DNA from: a virus
Length of the DNA stretch: 29,663 nt
IMG/VR virus record: IMGVR_UViG_3300018018_000024
Span: 1-29,663 of that record
Direction: 5' to 3' (one strand)
This document shows positions 5,091 to 11,350 of this stretch, piece by piece. The position numbers and the translations under genes are program-made. The notes beneath the pieces are model-generated. The model was not told where the DNA came from and did not search any database. It worked only from the letters and a program-made list of their open reading frames with translations. Positions within the stretch are counted from its first letter, which is position 1. Each line of letters begins with the position of its first letter.

Positions 5091-8000
5091 CTCTCGCGCA
5101 GTTAAAGTTTTTACACTCTCTCCTCGACGGCCAAGATCACGAGCGGTGGAAGCAGGCCGCCAACCTCATCTTGGCAGAAAGGGGGATGGGCGAGGTGAGG
5201 GATAGCTTTGACCTCGCCGACAAGGTAATCCGCCAGTTCTTACAGGACTTGTTGGACGCAGAGGATTACGAGGGGGCGGCGGCGCTTTTGTGGCATGAGA
5301 AGATGTTCAGCCTTGGCCCTAAATTTGTGCAGGATGTAATGCGGGTCATGCACGACCATCACCTCATTTTATTGCAAGGGGCCAGCTCGACGAGCAAAAC
5401 TTTTACAAGTGCCGTCTATATGTTCTTGGATTGGCTACGCGACCCCGCCCTCACCTCCACTAAAATTCTCTCCCGCGATGAAGGGCACCTACGCGCCAAT
5501 GCTTTTGGAGCCATCCGTACCATGTTCTACAACATGGCCATCCCGTGGGCAGACATGGATGACGTGGTGGACCGCGATAGCGACCTTTACTTGGGGTTGA
5601 GGTCGGCGGGGAAGGAGTTCGGTTTTCAAGGCATTTCCTTCAAACAATCCTATGAAGCAACGGGTGCCTTGCAGGGCTATCATCCCCGCCCCTACCGCAA
5701 GTTCGATCACCCCAAGTTTGGGCGACTTTCCAGAATAAGAATTTTGGGCGATGAGTGTTTTCCGGGCGACCAACGGGTGTTAATGGAGGATGGAAGACAA
5801 CTCGCTATATCGGATATTGTGAACCGCCGCATTACTGATAGAGTTCTCTCATTCAATACAGCCACGGGCAAGATAGAAAAACGAGTAATTTGCGGGTGGC
5901 ATAAAATATCCTCACGAGGCAGGAAGATTGTGGAAATTTGCGGAGCGCGGATGACCGCCAACCACCCCGTTTATACGAAAGAACTCGGCTATATCTGCGC
6001 AGATGAGGCGATGAAGAAACGTCTTACAGCCATTACAATTTATGATAAGAGCCATACGGGATGCGGAACAACTCACCAAAGAACAACGGTCGCTAGTGAT
6101 AGGAGGACTGCTCGGAGACGCAAGCATAGGAATGAAGTCGGGCAAAAAATGCAATGCTTGCGTATGCTTTACTCAGGGGGTGGCCCAACTCGATTACCTC
6201 AAGTGGAAGCAACAGATAATGGATTCATTTGCCCCATATCAAATAAGGGGTCCGCAATACACGCAATTCGGAGGGATCGTGTACCGCCTTCGTACCCAAT
6301 GCCACCCGAGGTTCACGGAGATATTACACGTCATATATCCCAACGGAAAGGATGGTGGAAAAAGAATGACACCACAGATTTTCGAATGGCTCGACCCAAT
6401 GGCGATAGCTATCTGGTTCATGGACGACGGCAACATGTACAGGGCGAAAGGATGCAAAACAATCATTGCCAATCTGGCTTCTTACTTCATGCAGGAATTG
6501 GATGTGGACATGACCGTAGATTTTCTCAAGGCCAGAGGGTTAGAGTGCAGGAAAAAACCCGACAAGGGGAAAAATACAATCGTCTTCACCGCCGAAGGCT
6601 CCAGAAATCTAGCGGAGATGGTACGGCCATTCATTCATCCAGCCCTTTCCTACAAACTCACGGGCGAAAAGTGTCCGCCAAGGCCGCAGATAATTCCAAA
6701 TCTCAATGCACCAATCATGGAGGAGTGTGTCATGTGCGGAAAAATTTTCAGGAAGTTTGGGATGGCAACCACTTGCGGCCCAGAGTGCAGCCGCGCCAAA
6801 TTTCAAATTCTAGGCAGTCGTTCTTACAAGATAACGAGGCAGTTTACTGTATCGACGTTGCCGGAAACCACAACTTCTTTATTGAGGGAACCCTAGTTCA
6901 TAACTGTGCGGATTGGCCAGAAGGACCGTTCAAGGGGCTCGCCTCCCCAATCTCCTCCATCTCCGACGAGGGCCACGTTAAGATCGTCCTTACCTACAAC
7001 CCGGTCGGCGTGGACCGCCATGTGGTGCAGATGGCCGAGCCGGAACAAGGCTGGCTTTTGGAGGAGTGTGAGACGCTTTACGAGTGGGTCAGCAAAGAGG
7101 GTTGGCACGTACTGCGGCTGGATGCGAAACTAAGCGAGAATGTCGTCCAGCGCAAGATGATCTACCCCGGCATCCAGAACTTCGAGGGCTACATGCAGAA
7201 ATTGCGGGGCGAGGGGGACACGAGCAGCGCCTTCTATTGCTTCGGTCGGGGCTGGCCGCCCCTCCAAACCCAAGTCCACACCGTCTTCCCGCCCTCGTGG
7301 CCCACCACCCAGCGGGGCGAGGCGCTCTTTGATGAACTCATTTGCGTGTGGGGCTCGGTGGACTGCGCCTATCAGGGAATTGACAAGGTGGTGATGACGG
7401 TGGGGCGGTTTGGCTTTGCGAGCGGGTGGACCAAGGCGAACGGGGAGGTGGTGAAGTTCACCGATCCCACCAACCCCAAAAACTTCAAGTCCCGCCCCGT
7501 CTTGCAGGCCGACCAGCAGATCATGCTGGAGAAGAGCGACAACACCGTGACTCTAGCCAATGAGATCATCGGCAAGTGCAAGATGATGGGCATCGACCCG
7601 CAGTGGTTTGTGATCGATGGCAGTGCGGCGGGACAGGGCACGGCCTCCCACCTCACCACCTACTGGGGCAACGTGCTCGTACTCTACTGGGGCAAGGGTT
7701 CAACCAACTTCAAAGTGCTGGCCGAGGACAAGCAGCTTGCCAACGAGCGGTATCAGGGGCTCCCCTCCGAACTCTGGTTTGCCGCGAAGGAGTGGATGAA
7801 CCCGGAAGTGTGCGCTTTTCTCATCAACCCAATTATTTCTCCCAATCCCCTCAACACGGAACTATCTACGCGGAGAGCACATCCCGTTAAAGGCAAGATG
7901 TGCGTCGAAGCGAAAGAAATTTATAAAAGTCGAAATGCGGGCAAGTCTCCAGACTGTTTTGTTGCCGGGACGTTGGTATCTACACCCTACGGCGACACAC

Positions 8001-9112
8001 CCATAGAACAACTTTCCGTGGGAGATAAGATTATCACGCCATTTGGACCAACGCACATTATTGCGAAACACATTGATGAAGTGGATTGCATTACCACGGC
8101 CACCATGTCTAACGGCAGCACCCTTTCCGGCAAGGGAAAGCATCATGTTTTTGTATGGGGGAAGGGGTGGATAAAATTATCTGATTTAGAGCTTGACATG
8201 ATAATTGAGTCGGTACATCATGCGTGGATATGGAATATCCTAAGTCGGTTGTTTACAAAGGCGTCAACTATTTCCTTCAAAGCACTGGTAGATACTATCA
8301 AGATGGACACCGCGATGCGCCGGAGAGACTTTTACACCGAGTCATCTGGATTGAGCACAATGGGCCTATTCCGGGCGGCCTGCACGTCCATCACAAGAAT
8401 GGCGATTGGACAGATAACCGAATCGAGAATATGGAACTTCTGTCAGCATCCGCCCATTCGCGGTTGCATTATCCCGGCATCATATCAATGCCGGGAGTTA
8501 GAGAAGCCGTCGAAGCCGGACGGCAAAAAGCCATCAAACTTGCACCCCTATGGCACCGATCTATCGAAGGACTGGCGTGGCACAAAGCCAATGGAATACA
8601 GGGATGGCTCAAGCGAAAGTTCGTTGAAAAAATCTGCGTCATCTGCGGCAAACGGTTCTCCACCAAATTTGTGCACATGCACGACTGTTGTTCCAAAAAA
8701 TGCGCTATTATCAAAAACAATAAAAAGGCTTATTGCCTTCCTGTGCACTGCGAAATATGCGGTGCGCTCTTTATGGCTAATAAGTTTAGGCCGGGGAGGT
8801 ATTGCAGTCGAAAGTGTTGTTATGCGACACGTAAAGAATCCCGTGCCAGTCTACAACCTCACCCTAGCCGAACATAACGTGTATTATGCTAACGGCGTTT
8901 TGGTTGAGAATTGCGCAGATTCCCTCCTCATGGGAGTGACGCTCATTCGCCAGCGCGCTTCGGTCTTGCCCGGCATGGCTACCATGCAGGACAACCGCCC
9001 CAAGAAAGAGGAGGAGGGGGGCATAATAATTGTAGACTCCACTACCCCGCAACGGAAGATATTGGACATGGGGTGGGATGATAAAAACGCGGGGGAGGGG
9101 CTTAGGCTATGA
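5087..9112 (+). CDS. terL: Terminase large subunit with two inteins
   Basis: A 1341-codon gene, GTG start. After removal of two inteins (383 and 319 residues) the mature product would be about 639 residues, normal for a packaging motor. The ATPase part has a deviant Walker A, GASSTSKT (residues 98-105), and Walker B ILGDE ending at Asp222-Glu223, exactly where intein 1 begins. The nuclease part has SVDCAYQG (Asp759), VIDGSAAG (Asp844) and SPD-CADSL (Asp956, with Asp1278 after the intein), exactly where intein 2 sits. Activity therefore requires both splicing events. The gene overlaps its neighbours by 4 bp on both sides. In the two intein interiors the frame stays open although it reads as the shadow of endonuclease genes. 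Confidence 0.93.
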   Translation: MTLAQLKFLHSLLDGQDHERWKQAANLILAERGMGEVRDSFDLADKVIRQFLQDLLDAEDYEGAAALLWHEKMFSLGPKFVQDVMRVMHDHHLILLQGASSTSKTFTSAVYMFLDWLRDPALTSTKILSRDEGHLRANAFGAIRTMFYNMAIPWADMDDVVDRDSDLYLGLRSAGKEFGFQGISFKQSYEATGALQGYHPRPYRKFDHPKFGRLSRIRILGDECFPGDQRVLMEDGRQLAISDIVNRRITDRVLSFNTATGKIEKRVICGWHKISSRGRKIVEICGARMTANHPVYTKELGYICADEAMKKRLTAITIYDKSHTGCGTTHQRTTVASDRRTARRRKHRNEVGQKMQCLRMLYSGGGPTRLPQVEATDNGFICPISNKGSAIHAIRRDRVPPSYPMPPEVHGDITRHISQRKGWWKKNDTTDFRMARPNGDSYLVHGRRQHVQGERMQNNHCQSGFLLHAGIGCGHDRRFSQGQRVRVQEKTRQGEKYNRLHRRRLQKSSGDGTAIHSSSPFLQTHGRKVSAKAADNSKSQCTNHGGVCHVRKNFQEVWDGNHLRPRVQPRQISNSRQSFLQDNEAVYCIDVAGNHNFFIEGTLVHNCADWPEGPFKGLASPISSISDEGHVKIVLTYNPVGVDRHVVQMAEPEQGWLLEECETLYEWVSKEGWHVLRLDAKLSENVVQRKMIYPGIQNFEGYMQKLRGEGDTSSAFYCFGRGWPPLQTQVHTVFPPSWPTTQRGEALFDELICVWGSVDCAYQGIDKVVMTVGRFGFASGWTKANGEVVKFTDPTNPKNFKSRPVLQADQQIMLEKSDNTVTLANEIIGKCKMMGIDPQWFVIDGSAAGQGTASHLTTYWGNVLVLYWGKGSTNFKVLAEDKQLANERYQGLPSELWFAAKEWMNPEVCAFLINPIISPNPLNTELSTRRAHPVKGKMCVEAKEIYKSRNAGKSPDCFVAGTLVSTPYGDTPIEQLSVGDKIITPFGPTHIIAKHIDEVDCITTATMSNGSTLSGKGKHHVFVWGKGWIKLSDLELDMIIESVHHAWIWNILSRLFTKASTISFKALVDTIKMDTAMRRRDFYTESSGLSTMGLFRAACTSITRMAIGQITESRIWNFCQHPPIRGCIIPASYQCRELEKPSKPDGKKPSNLHPYGTDLSKDWRGTKPMEYRDGSSESSLKKSASSAANGSPPNLCTCTTVVPKNALLSKTIKRLIAFLCTAKYAVRSLWLISLGRGGIAVESVVMRHVKNPVPVYNLTLAEHNVYYANGVLVENCADSLLMGVTLIRQRASVLPGMATMQDNRPKKEEEGGIIIVDSTTPQRKILDMGWDDKNAGEGLRL
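5756..6904 (+). mobile_element. Intein 1 of terminase, in Walker B site, with out-of-frame endonuclease
   Basis: A 383-residue intein, from Cys224 (CFPGDQRVLMEDG, block A) to VHN (ending at 6904), followed by the +1 extein Cys (TGT 6905-6907). Block B is seen as ARMTANHPVYT. Blocks F and G appear as VYCIDVAGNHNFFIEGT and LVHN. It splits ILGDE from CADWPEG at the terminase Walker B. Hint residues cover about the first 95 and last 35 residues. The roughly 250 in-frame residues between them (from about 6040 to 6800) have the odd Arg/His/Gln-rich composition of a frameshifted shadow, and a LAGLIDADG gene occupies this DNA in the +1 frame. Class 1-type splicing (Cys1, His-Asn, Cys+1) looks intact. 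Confidence 0.9.
6042..6896 (+). CDS. LAGLIDADG homing endonuclease, +1 frame inside intein 1
   Basis: A 284-residue frame shifted +1 relative to the terminase gene. It matches the LAGLIDADG DNA endonuclease family: LTKEQRSLVIGGLLGDASIG holds the first motif (residues about 18-30), the helix QLDYLKWKQQIMDSF follows, and AIAIWFMDDGNMY holds the second. A Cys-rich zinc-finger-like segment (CVMCGKIF then CGPECSR) is near the end; the last roughly 27 residues are the shadow of the intein C-terminal part. The enzyme would cut the intein-less terminase allele and spread the intein. ATG 6042 has no Shine-Dalgarno sequence. Expression by its own initiation, by frameshifting from the Hint frame (the +1 frame is open from 6015), or both, is undecided. 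Confidence 0.88.
   Translation: MIRAIRDAEQLTKEQRSLVIGGLLGDASIGMKSGKKCNACVCFTQGVAQLDYLKWKQQIMDSFAPYQIRGPQYTQFGGIVYRLRTQCHPRFTEILHVIYPNGKDGGKRMTPQIFEWLDPMAIAIWFMDDGNMYRAKGCKTIIANLASYFMQELDVDMTVDFLKARGLECRKKPDKGKNTIVFTAEGSRNLAEMVRPFIHPALSYKLTGEKCPPRPQIIPNLNAPIMEECVMCGKIFRKFGMATTCGPECSRAKFQILGSRSYKITRQFTVSTLPETTTSLLREP
8193..8221 (+). promoter_or_regulatory. Promoter inside intein 2, for the nested HNH gene
   Basis: TTGACA (8193-8198), a 17-nt spacer and CATCAT (8216-8221). The CATCAT element is identical to those at 10581 and 10986. The ATG of the HNH gene is 8 nt after the -10, the same distance as for the portal gene at 15016, so transcription would begin at or within a base or two of the start codon. 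Confidence 0.5.
8230..8877 (+). CDS. HNH homing endonuclease, +2 frame inside intein 2
   Basis: A 215-residue frame, +2 relative to terminase, starting MEYPKSVVYKG (a GTG two codons upstream is an alternative). It has an HNH_3-type core: LLHRVIWIEHNGPIPGG, then LHVHHKNGDWTDNRIENMEL and SASAHSRLH. Two zinc-finger-like Cys motifs follow (CVICGKRF with CCSKKC, and CEICGALF with CSRKCC). It would nick or cut the uninvaded terminase allele. The promoter at 8193-8221 and the leaderless spacing suggest expression independent of the terminase mRNA. The stop (8875-8877) lies within the intein C-terminal coding part. Confidence 0.87.
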   Translation: MEYPKSVVYKGVNYFLQSTGRYYQDGHRDAPERLLHRVIWIEHNGPIPGGLHVHHKNGDWTDNRIENMELLSASAHSRLHYPGIISMPGVREAVEAGRQKAIKLAPLWHRSIEGLAWHKANGIQGWLKRKFVEKICVICGKRFSTKFVHMHDCCSKKCAIIKNNKKAYCLPVHCEICGALFMANKFRPGRYCSRKCCYATRKESRASLQPHPSRT

Positions 9113-9915
9113 ACGAAGAAAATTTAGAGGTGCAACATGGCATGGCTATTCAGCAAGGCGTTAATGAACCGCTACGAGAACTCGCACTCTTTGCCGGTGC
9201 GGGCGGGGGAATCCTTGGGGGCAAACTGCTCGGATGGCGAACCGTCTGTGCCGTCGAAATCGACGCCTATGCCGCAAGCGTGCTTGTGGCACGGCAAAAC
9301 GACGGCTGCTTGGAAGCGTTTCCCGTCTGGGATGACGTGCGAACCTTTGACGGACGACCTTGGCGGAGCCGTGTTGACGTGGTTTCTGGCGGGTTTCCCT
9401 GTCAGGATATTAGTTCAGCAGGAAAGGGGATCGGAATTAATGGTGAACGAAGTGGACTATGGAAAGAATTTGTCCGAATCATTGGCGAAGTACGACCCCG
9501 TTTCTCATTCGTGGAAAACTCACCAATTCTCACTAGCAGGGGACTTGGAGTTGTTCTCGGAGACTTATTCGAATTGGGGTATGATGCGCAATGGGCAATT
9601 ATTGGAGGTAAAGACGCCAAAATGGATATTGACGGAAAGAGAATATGGATTATTGCCGCGTCCATGTGCAGGGGATTATCGGCGTGGAACAGTTCAAAAT
9701 TATCAAAAACTAAAGGCTTATCTACTGAGGCATCAACTATCCCTGCAAGATGTTCTCAATATGATCGGATTAGAAAATGGAGAACATGGACAAACAGACC
9801 CTATCTACACCGAAATAGCGATGGATTGGCCAATAGGGTGGACCGCCTTAAGGCCATTGGAAACGGCCAAGTTCCAGCAGTGGCTAGACTTGCATGGGAG
9901 ACATTAGCCCCATGA
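9109..9915 (+). CDS. DNA (cytosine-5)-methyltransferase
   Basis: A 268-residue C5-methyltransferase. Motif I is ELALFAGAGGGILGG (SAM binding). Motif IV is GGFPCQDIS with catalytic Cys98. Motif VI appears as FVENSP, where the usual ENV is ENS. Motif VIII-like KRIWIIAA follows, and motif X is LKAIGNGQVPAVA near the C-terminus. The variable region between about residues 185 and 240 is short and low in recognisable features, so the target-recognition domain is small. The gene overlaps the terminase stop by 4 bp. It probably methylates phage DNA against host restriction. A second long frame runs through the same DNA (9137-9907). Confidence 0.9.
   Translation: MNEENLEVQHGMAIQQGVNEPLRELALFAGAGGGILGGKLLGWRTVCAVEIDAYAASVLVARQNDGCLEAFPVWDDVRTFDGRPWRSRVDVVSGGFPCQDISSAGKGIGINGERSGLWKEFVRIIGEVRPRFSFVENSPILTSRGLGVVLGDLFELGYDAQWAIIGGKDAKMDIDGKRIWIIAASMCRGLSAWNSSKLSKTKGLSTEASTIPARCSQYDRIRKWRTWTNRPYLHRNSDGLANRVDRLKAIGNGQVPAVARLAWETLAP
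9137..9907 (+). CDS. Overlapping-frame protein inside the methyltransferase gene
   Basis: A 256-codon frame, +1 relative to the methyltransferase, open along almost its whole length. The first 100 residues look like the methyltransferase shadow. From the internal ATG at 9440 it reads like a real protein: SESLAKYDPVSHSWKTHQ, FSETYSNWGMMRNG, EREYGLLPRPCAGDY, LSLQDVL and DWPIGWTALRPLETAKFQQW. I recall this pattern (KYDP..S.WKT, WG.MRNG, GLLPTP, WPIGWT.L) from many phage and prophage proteins annotated beside or inside cytosine methyltransferase genes. No function is known to me. The real start may be 9440 rather than 9137. Confidence 0.5.
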   Translation: MAWLFSKALMNRYENSHSLPVRAGESLGANCSDGEPSVPSKSTPMPQACLWHGKTTAAWKRFPSGMTCEPLTDDLGGAVLTWFLAGFPVRILVQQERGSELMVNEVDYGKNLSESLAKYDPVSHSWKTHQFSLAGDLELFSETYSNWGMMRNGQLLEVKTPKWILTEREYGLLPRPCAGDYRRGTVQNYQKLKAYLLRHQLSLQDVLNMIGLENGEHGQTDPIYTEIAMDWPIGWTALRPLETAKFQQWLDLHGRH

Positions 9916-10562
9916 CCTTCCGCCTCAAATCCCCCCTCGTCCACGCCATCCCCGGCGACCACCACTTTTCCGACCCTAGCTCCGGTATCCTCTTTCGCAC
10001 CGACGATTTCCCCGCCCTCCTCGCCAAGATCACCGATTACCGTGTCGGAAACGGCCTGCCGATGGGCGATCCAGAGCAGGAGGTGCTTCAATTCTATGCG
10101 AAATCGTTCCCTTGGAGTGTGATAGAGGAAAAGAGCGGCAAGATTTTGTCAGACACTAATGGCAGTGTTATTGACAATCCCGACACGAATCCCGCCAATT
10201 TGTCGCAATCCGAGCGCCTTTATAGATGGGTGAACGAGGTTTGGCGCAACCCACCCACCACGCTTCTTCACTCGGAAGACGCCACCAGCCGCGTTTCTTA
10301 CTGTCAGAAATGTCCGCACCACCGCCCCCCCACCTCAGATACCCCCCAAAACGAGCCTAGGGCAAAAGAAGCCAATCGGCGGGTCATGGTACTCACCAAG
10401 TGCCGCCCGGCCCCTGGCGTGGGCTTTTGCGCCCATTTCGGCTGGGATTGCCGCCTCGCCTGCCTCCTGTCCCATCTCAGCGAAGTGGATGGGCCGGAGA
10501 AGTGCTGGGTGGTGGGGAGCAAGCAGGAAATGCCCACCCTTTTACCGCCAAAAACAACTTGA
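9912..10562 (+). CDS. Hypothetical Cys-rich protein
   Basis: A 216-residue protein starting MTFRLKSPLVHAIPGDHHFS. The ATG at 9912 overlaps the methyltransferase stop as ATGA, which decides the start over an in-frame ATG 18 nt upstream. The middle has SERLYRWVNEVWRNPP, and the C-terminal third is rich in Cys and His (SYCQKCPHH, VLTKCRPAPGVGFCAHFGW, DCRLACLL), which looks like a metal-binding module. The promoter of the following RNA lies over its stop codon. I do not recognise a family. Confidence 0.7.
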   Translation: MTFRLKSPLVHAIPGDHHFSDPSSGILFRTDDFPALLAKITDYRVGNGLPMGDPEQEVLQFYAKSFPWSVIEEKSGKILSDTNGSVIDNPDTNPANLSQSERLYRWVNEVWRNPPTTLLHSEDATSRVSYCQKCPHHRPPTSDTPQNEPRAKEANRRVMVLTKCRPAPGVGFCAHFGWDCRLACLLSHLSEVDGPEKCWVVGSKQEMPTLLPPKTT

Positions 10563-10586
10563 CAATCTTGTGCTCCATGCCATCAT
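10559..10586 (+). promoter_or_regulatory. Rightward promoter of a putative small RNA
   Basis: TTGACA (10559-10564), a 16-nt spacer ending TGC, then CATCAT (10581-10586). The TGC just before the -10 resembles an extended -10. The block TTGACAATC...TGCCATYAT is shared with the promoters at 10964 and 14980. The predicted transcript start is about 10593. Confidence 0.6.
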
Positions 10587-10592
10587 GCACTA

Positions 10593-10705
10593 TTGGCACG
10601 CAGAGTACATTGCGCTGCTCGCCGGGGTTCAGTGTTCGCCTCGTCAAGTCTCCTAGCGCGGGCGGTAAGGAGAGAGCTATCCGCCCCCTGCGTGCTCTAT
10701 TTTCA
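10593..10705 (+). ncRNA. Candidate small structured RNA, three-way junction
   Basis: Between two genes, right after a promoter. The ends pair perfectly: GCACGCAG (10596-10603) with CTGCGTGC (10688-10695). Inside are two arms, GCGCT/AGCGC (10612-10616 with 10655-10659) and GGGCGG/CCGCCC (10660-10665 with 10681-10686), giving a compact three-way junction. The closing helix starts 3 nt after the predicted transcript start and is followed by TCTATTTTC. I do not recognise the family; the 3' end is approximate. Confidence 0.5.
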
Positions 10706-10751
10706 ACTTAGAACCTATTTCACTAGAAATTGAATACGCACCTAGATTAAA

Positions 10752-10961
10752 ATGAGCGCATCACCCAAAACCAAACCATTCCGCGTTTTTTGGCGGGAGC
10801 GGTTGGTGTCCGGTTGCCGCATCTATCCAGAGACAGATCGCACGCGGGCGCATTGTTGGGGATGGTGCCGGATCGAAGCTGTGGATAAAGAACGGGCAGC
10901 ACAGATTTTCAGCGAAACTTTCAAGAACGCCCGAGTTCTTCGGGTAGAGCCTACACAATAA
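10752..10961 (+). CDS. Small hypothetical protein
   Basis: A 69-residue protein starting MSASPKTKPFRVFWRERLVS. It contains RAHCWGWCRIEAVDKERAAQ (about residues 32-51), with Trp- and Cys-rich core, and ends ARVLRVEPTQ. Composition is typical of a compact alpha/beta domain. It lies between two candidate RNA genes and has no visible Shine-Dalgarno sequence (TAGATTAAA before the ATG). Function unknown. Confidence 0.6.
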   Translation: MSASPKTKPFRVFWRERLVSGCRIYPETDRTRAHCWGWCRIEAVDKERAAQIFSETFKNARVLRVEPTQ

Positions 10962-10963
10962 AC

Positions 10964-10991
10964 TTGACAATCCTATTTTCTCTGCCATCAT
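10964..10991 (+). promoter_or_regulatory. Rightward promoter of replication leader or RNA
   Basis: TTGACA (10964-10969), a 16-nt spacer ending TGC, and CATCAT (10986-10991), the same arrangement as at 10559. The predicted start of transcription is about 10998. Confidence 0.6.
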
Positions 10992-10997
10992 GTCTCA

Positions 10998-11350
10998 CGT
11001 GCGCTGACAACGCACAGCGGTTGCTTGCATCCCGCGATAACAAGCAAGTACCACAGCCCGTAAACCTGTTGCAAGGAGCGGTTCCTGCTGGACCAGCGGT
11101 TCGTTACTAACGACCTCAGCCAGTAACGATCAAATCGAGTAGGCTTCACCGCCTAGCGAGAGCAGCCACCCCACTTTGAACAGCTCATGCCGCAAGAAGG
11201 CTGCTAAAGGAAACCCGCGACCGACTTTGAAGGCCAACGCTTCCCCTCGTTCCCACTGCTGGGGGCGAGGTGTCCCCACAAGCCAAGCTTTAAAGGCTAA
11301 ACACTTCAAGAGGTGCTTGGCGGAGCCGGAGGCAAAGCCAAGGTCTTAGA
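10998..11350 (+). ncRNA. Candidate large structured RNA or long leader
   Basis: About 350 nt with no sizeable ORF on either strand, starting at a promoter. Successive hairpins are visible: GTGCG/CGCAC (10999-11003, 11011-11015), TTGCTTG/CAAGCAA (11021-11027, 11041-11047), CGTTACT/AGTAACG (11102-11108, 11122-11128), TAGGC/GCCTA (11140-11144, 11151-11155), AGCAGCC/GGCTGCT (11161-11167, 11199-11205) and CCTCG/CGAGG (11245-11249, 11266-11270). No terminator is visible before the gene at 11370, so it may be a long 5' leader of the replication genes. It lacks tmRNA or RNase P signatures that I can see. Confidence 0.45.

Larger units (their letters stand above)
7955..8911 (+). mobile_element. Intein 2 of terminase, in nuclease motif, with out-of-frame HNH gene
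   Basis: A 319-residue intein from Cys957 (CFVAGTLVSTPYGDTPIEQL, block A) to LVEN, followed by Cys+1 (TGC 8912-8914). Block B appears as TLSGKGKHHVFVWG. Blocks F and G appear as PVPVYNLTLAEHNVYYANG and VLVEN. The usual penultimate His is Glu here. It separates SPD from CADSLLMG, the conserved third nuclease motif. Between the two Hint parts (about 8225-8840) the in-frame sequence looks like a Ser/Thr-rich shadow, and an HNH endonuclease gene with its own promoter lies in the +2 frame. Confidence 0.88.

Noticed and set aside
5756-8911. Simple sequencing frameshifts as the explanation for out-of-frame endonucleases
   Set aside because: Random indels would leave stops in the terminase frame over hundreds of shadow codons; none occur in either intein. 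It still needs read-level confirmation.
10172-10200. A TTGACA inside the Cys-rich gene as a promoter
   Set aside because: No acceptable -10 follows at 16-18 nt and no gene or RNA starts downstream.
10998-11350. tmRNA or RNase P RNA as the identity of the structured stretch
   Set aside because: I found no tRNA-like ends with CCA, no tag ORF with resume codon, and none of the RNase P core motifs that I could recognise.
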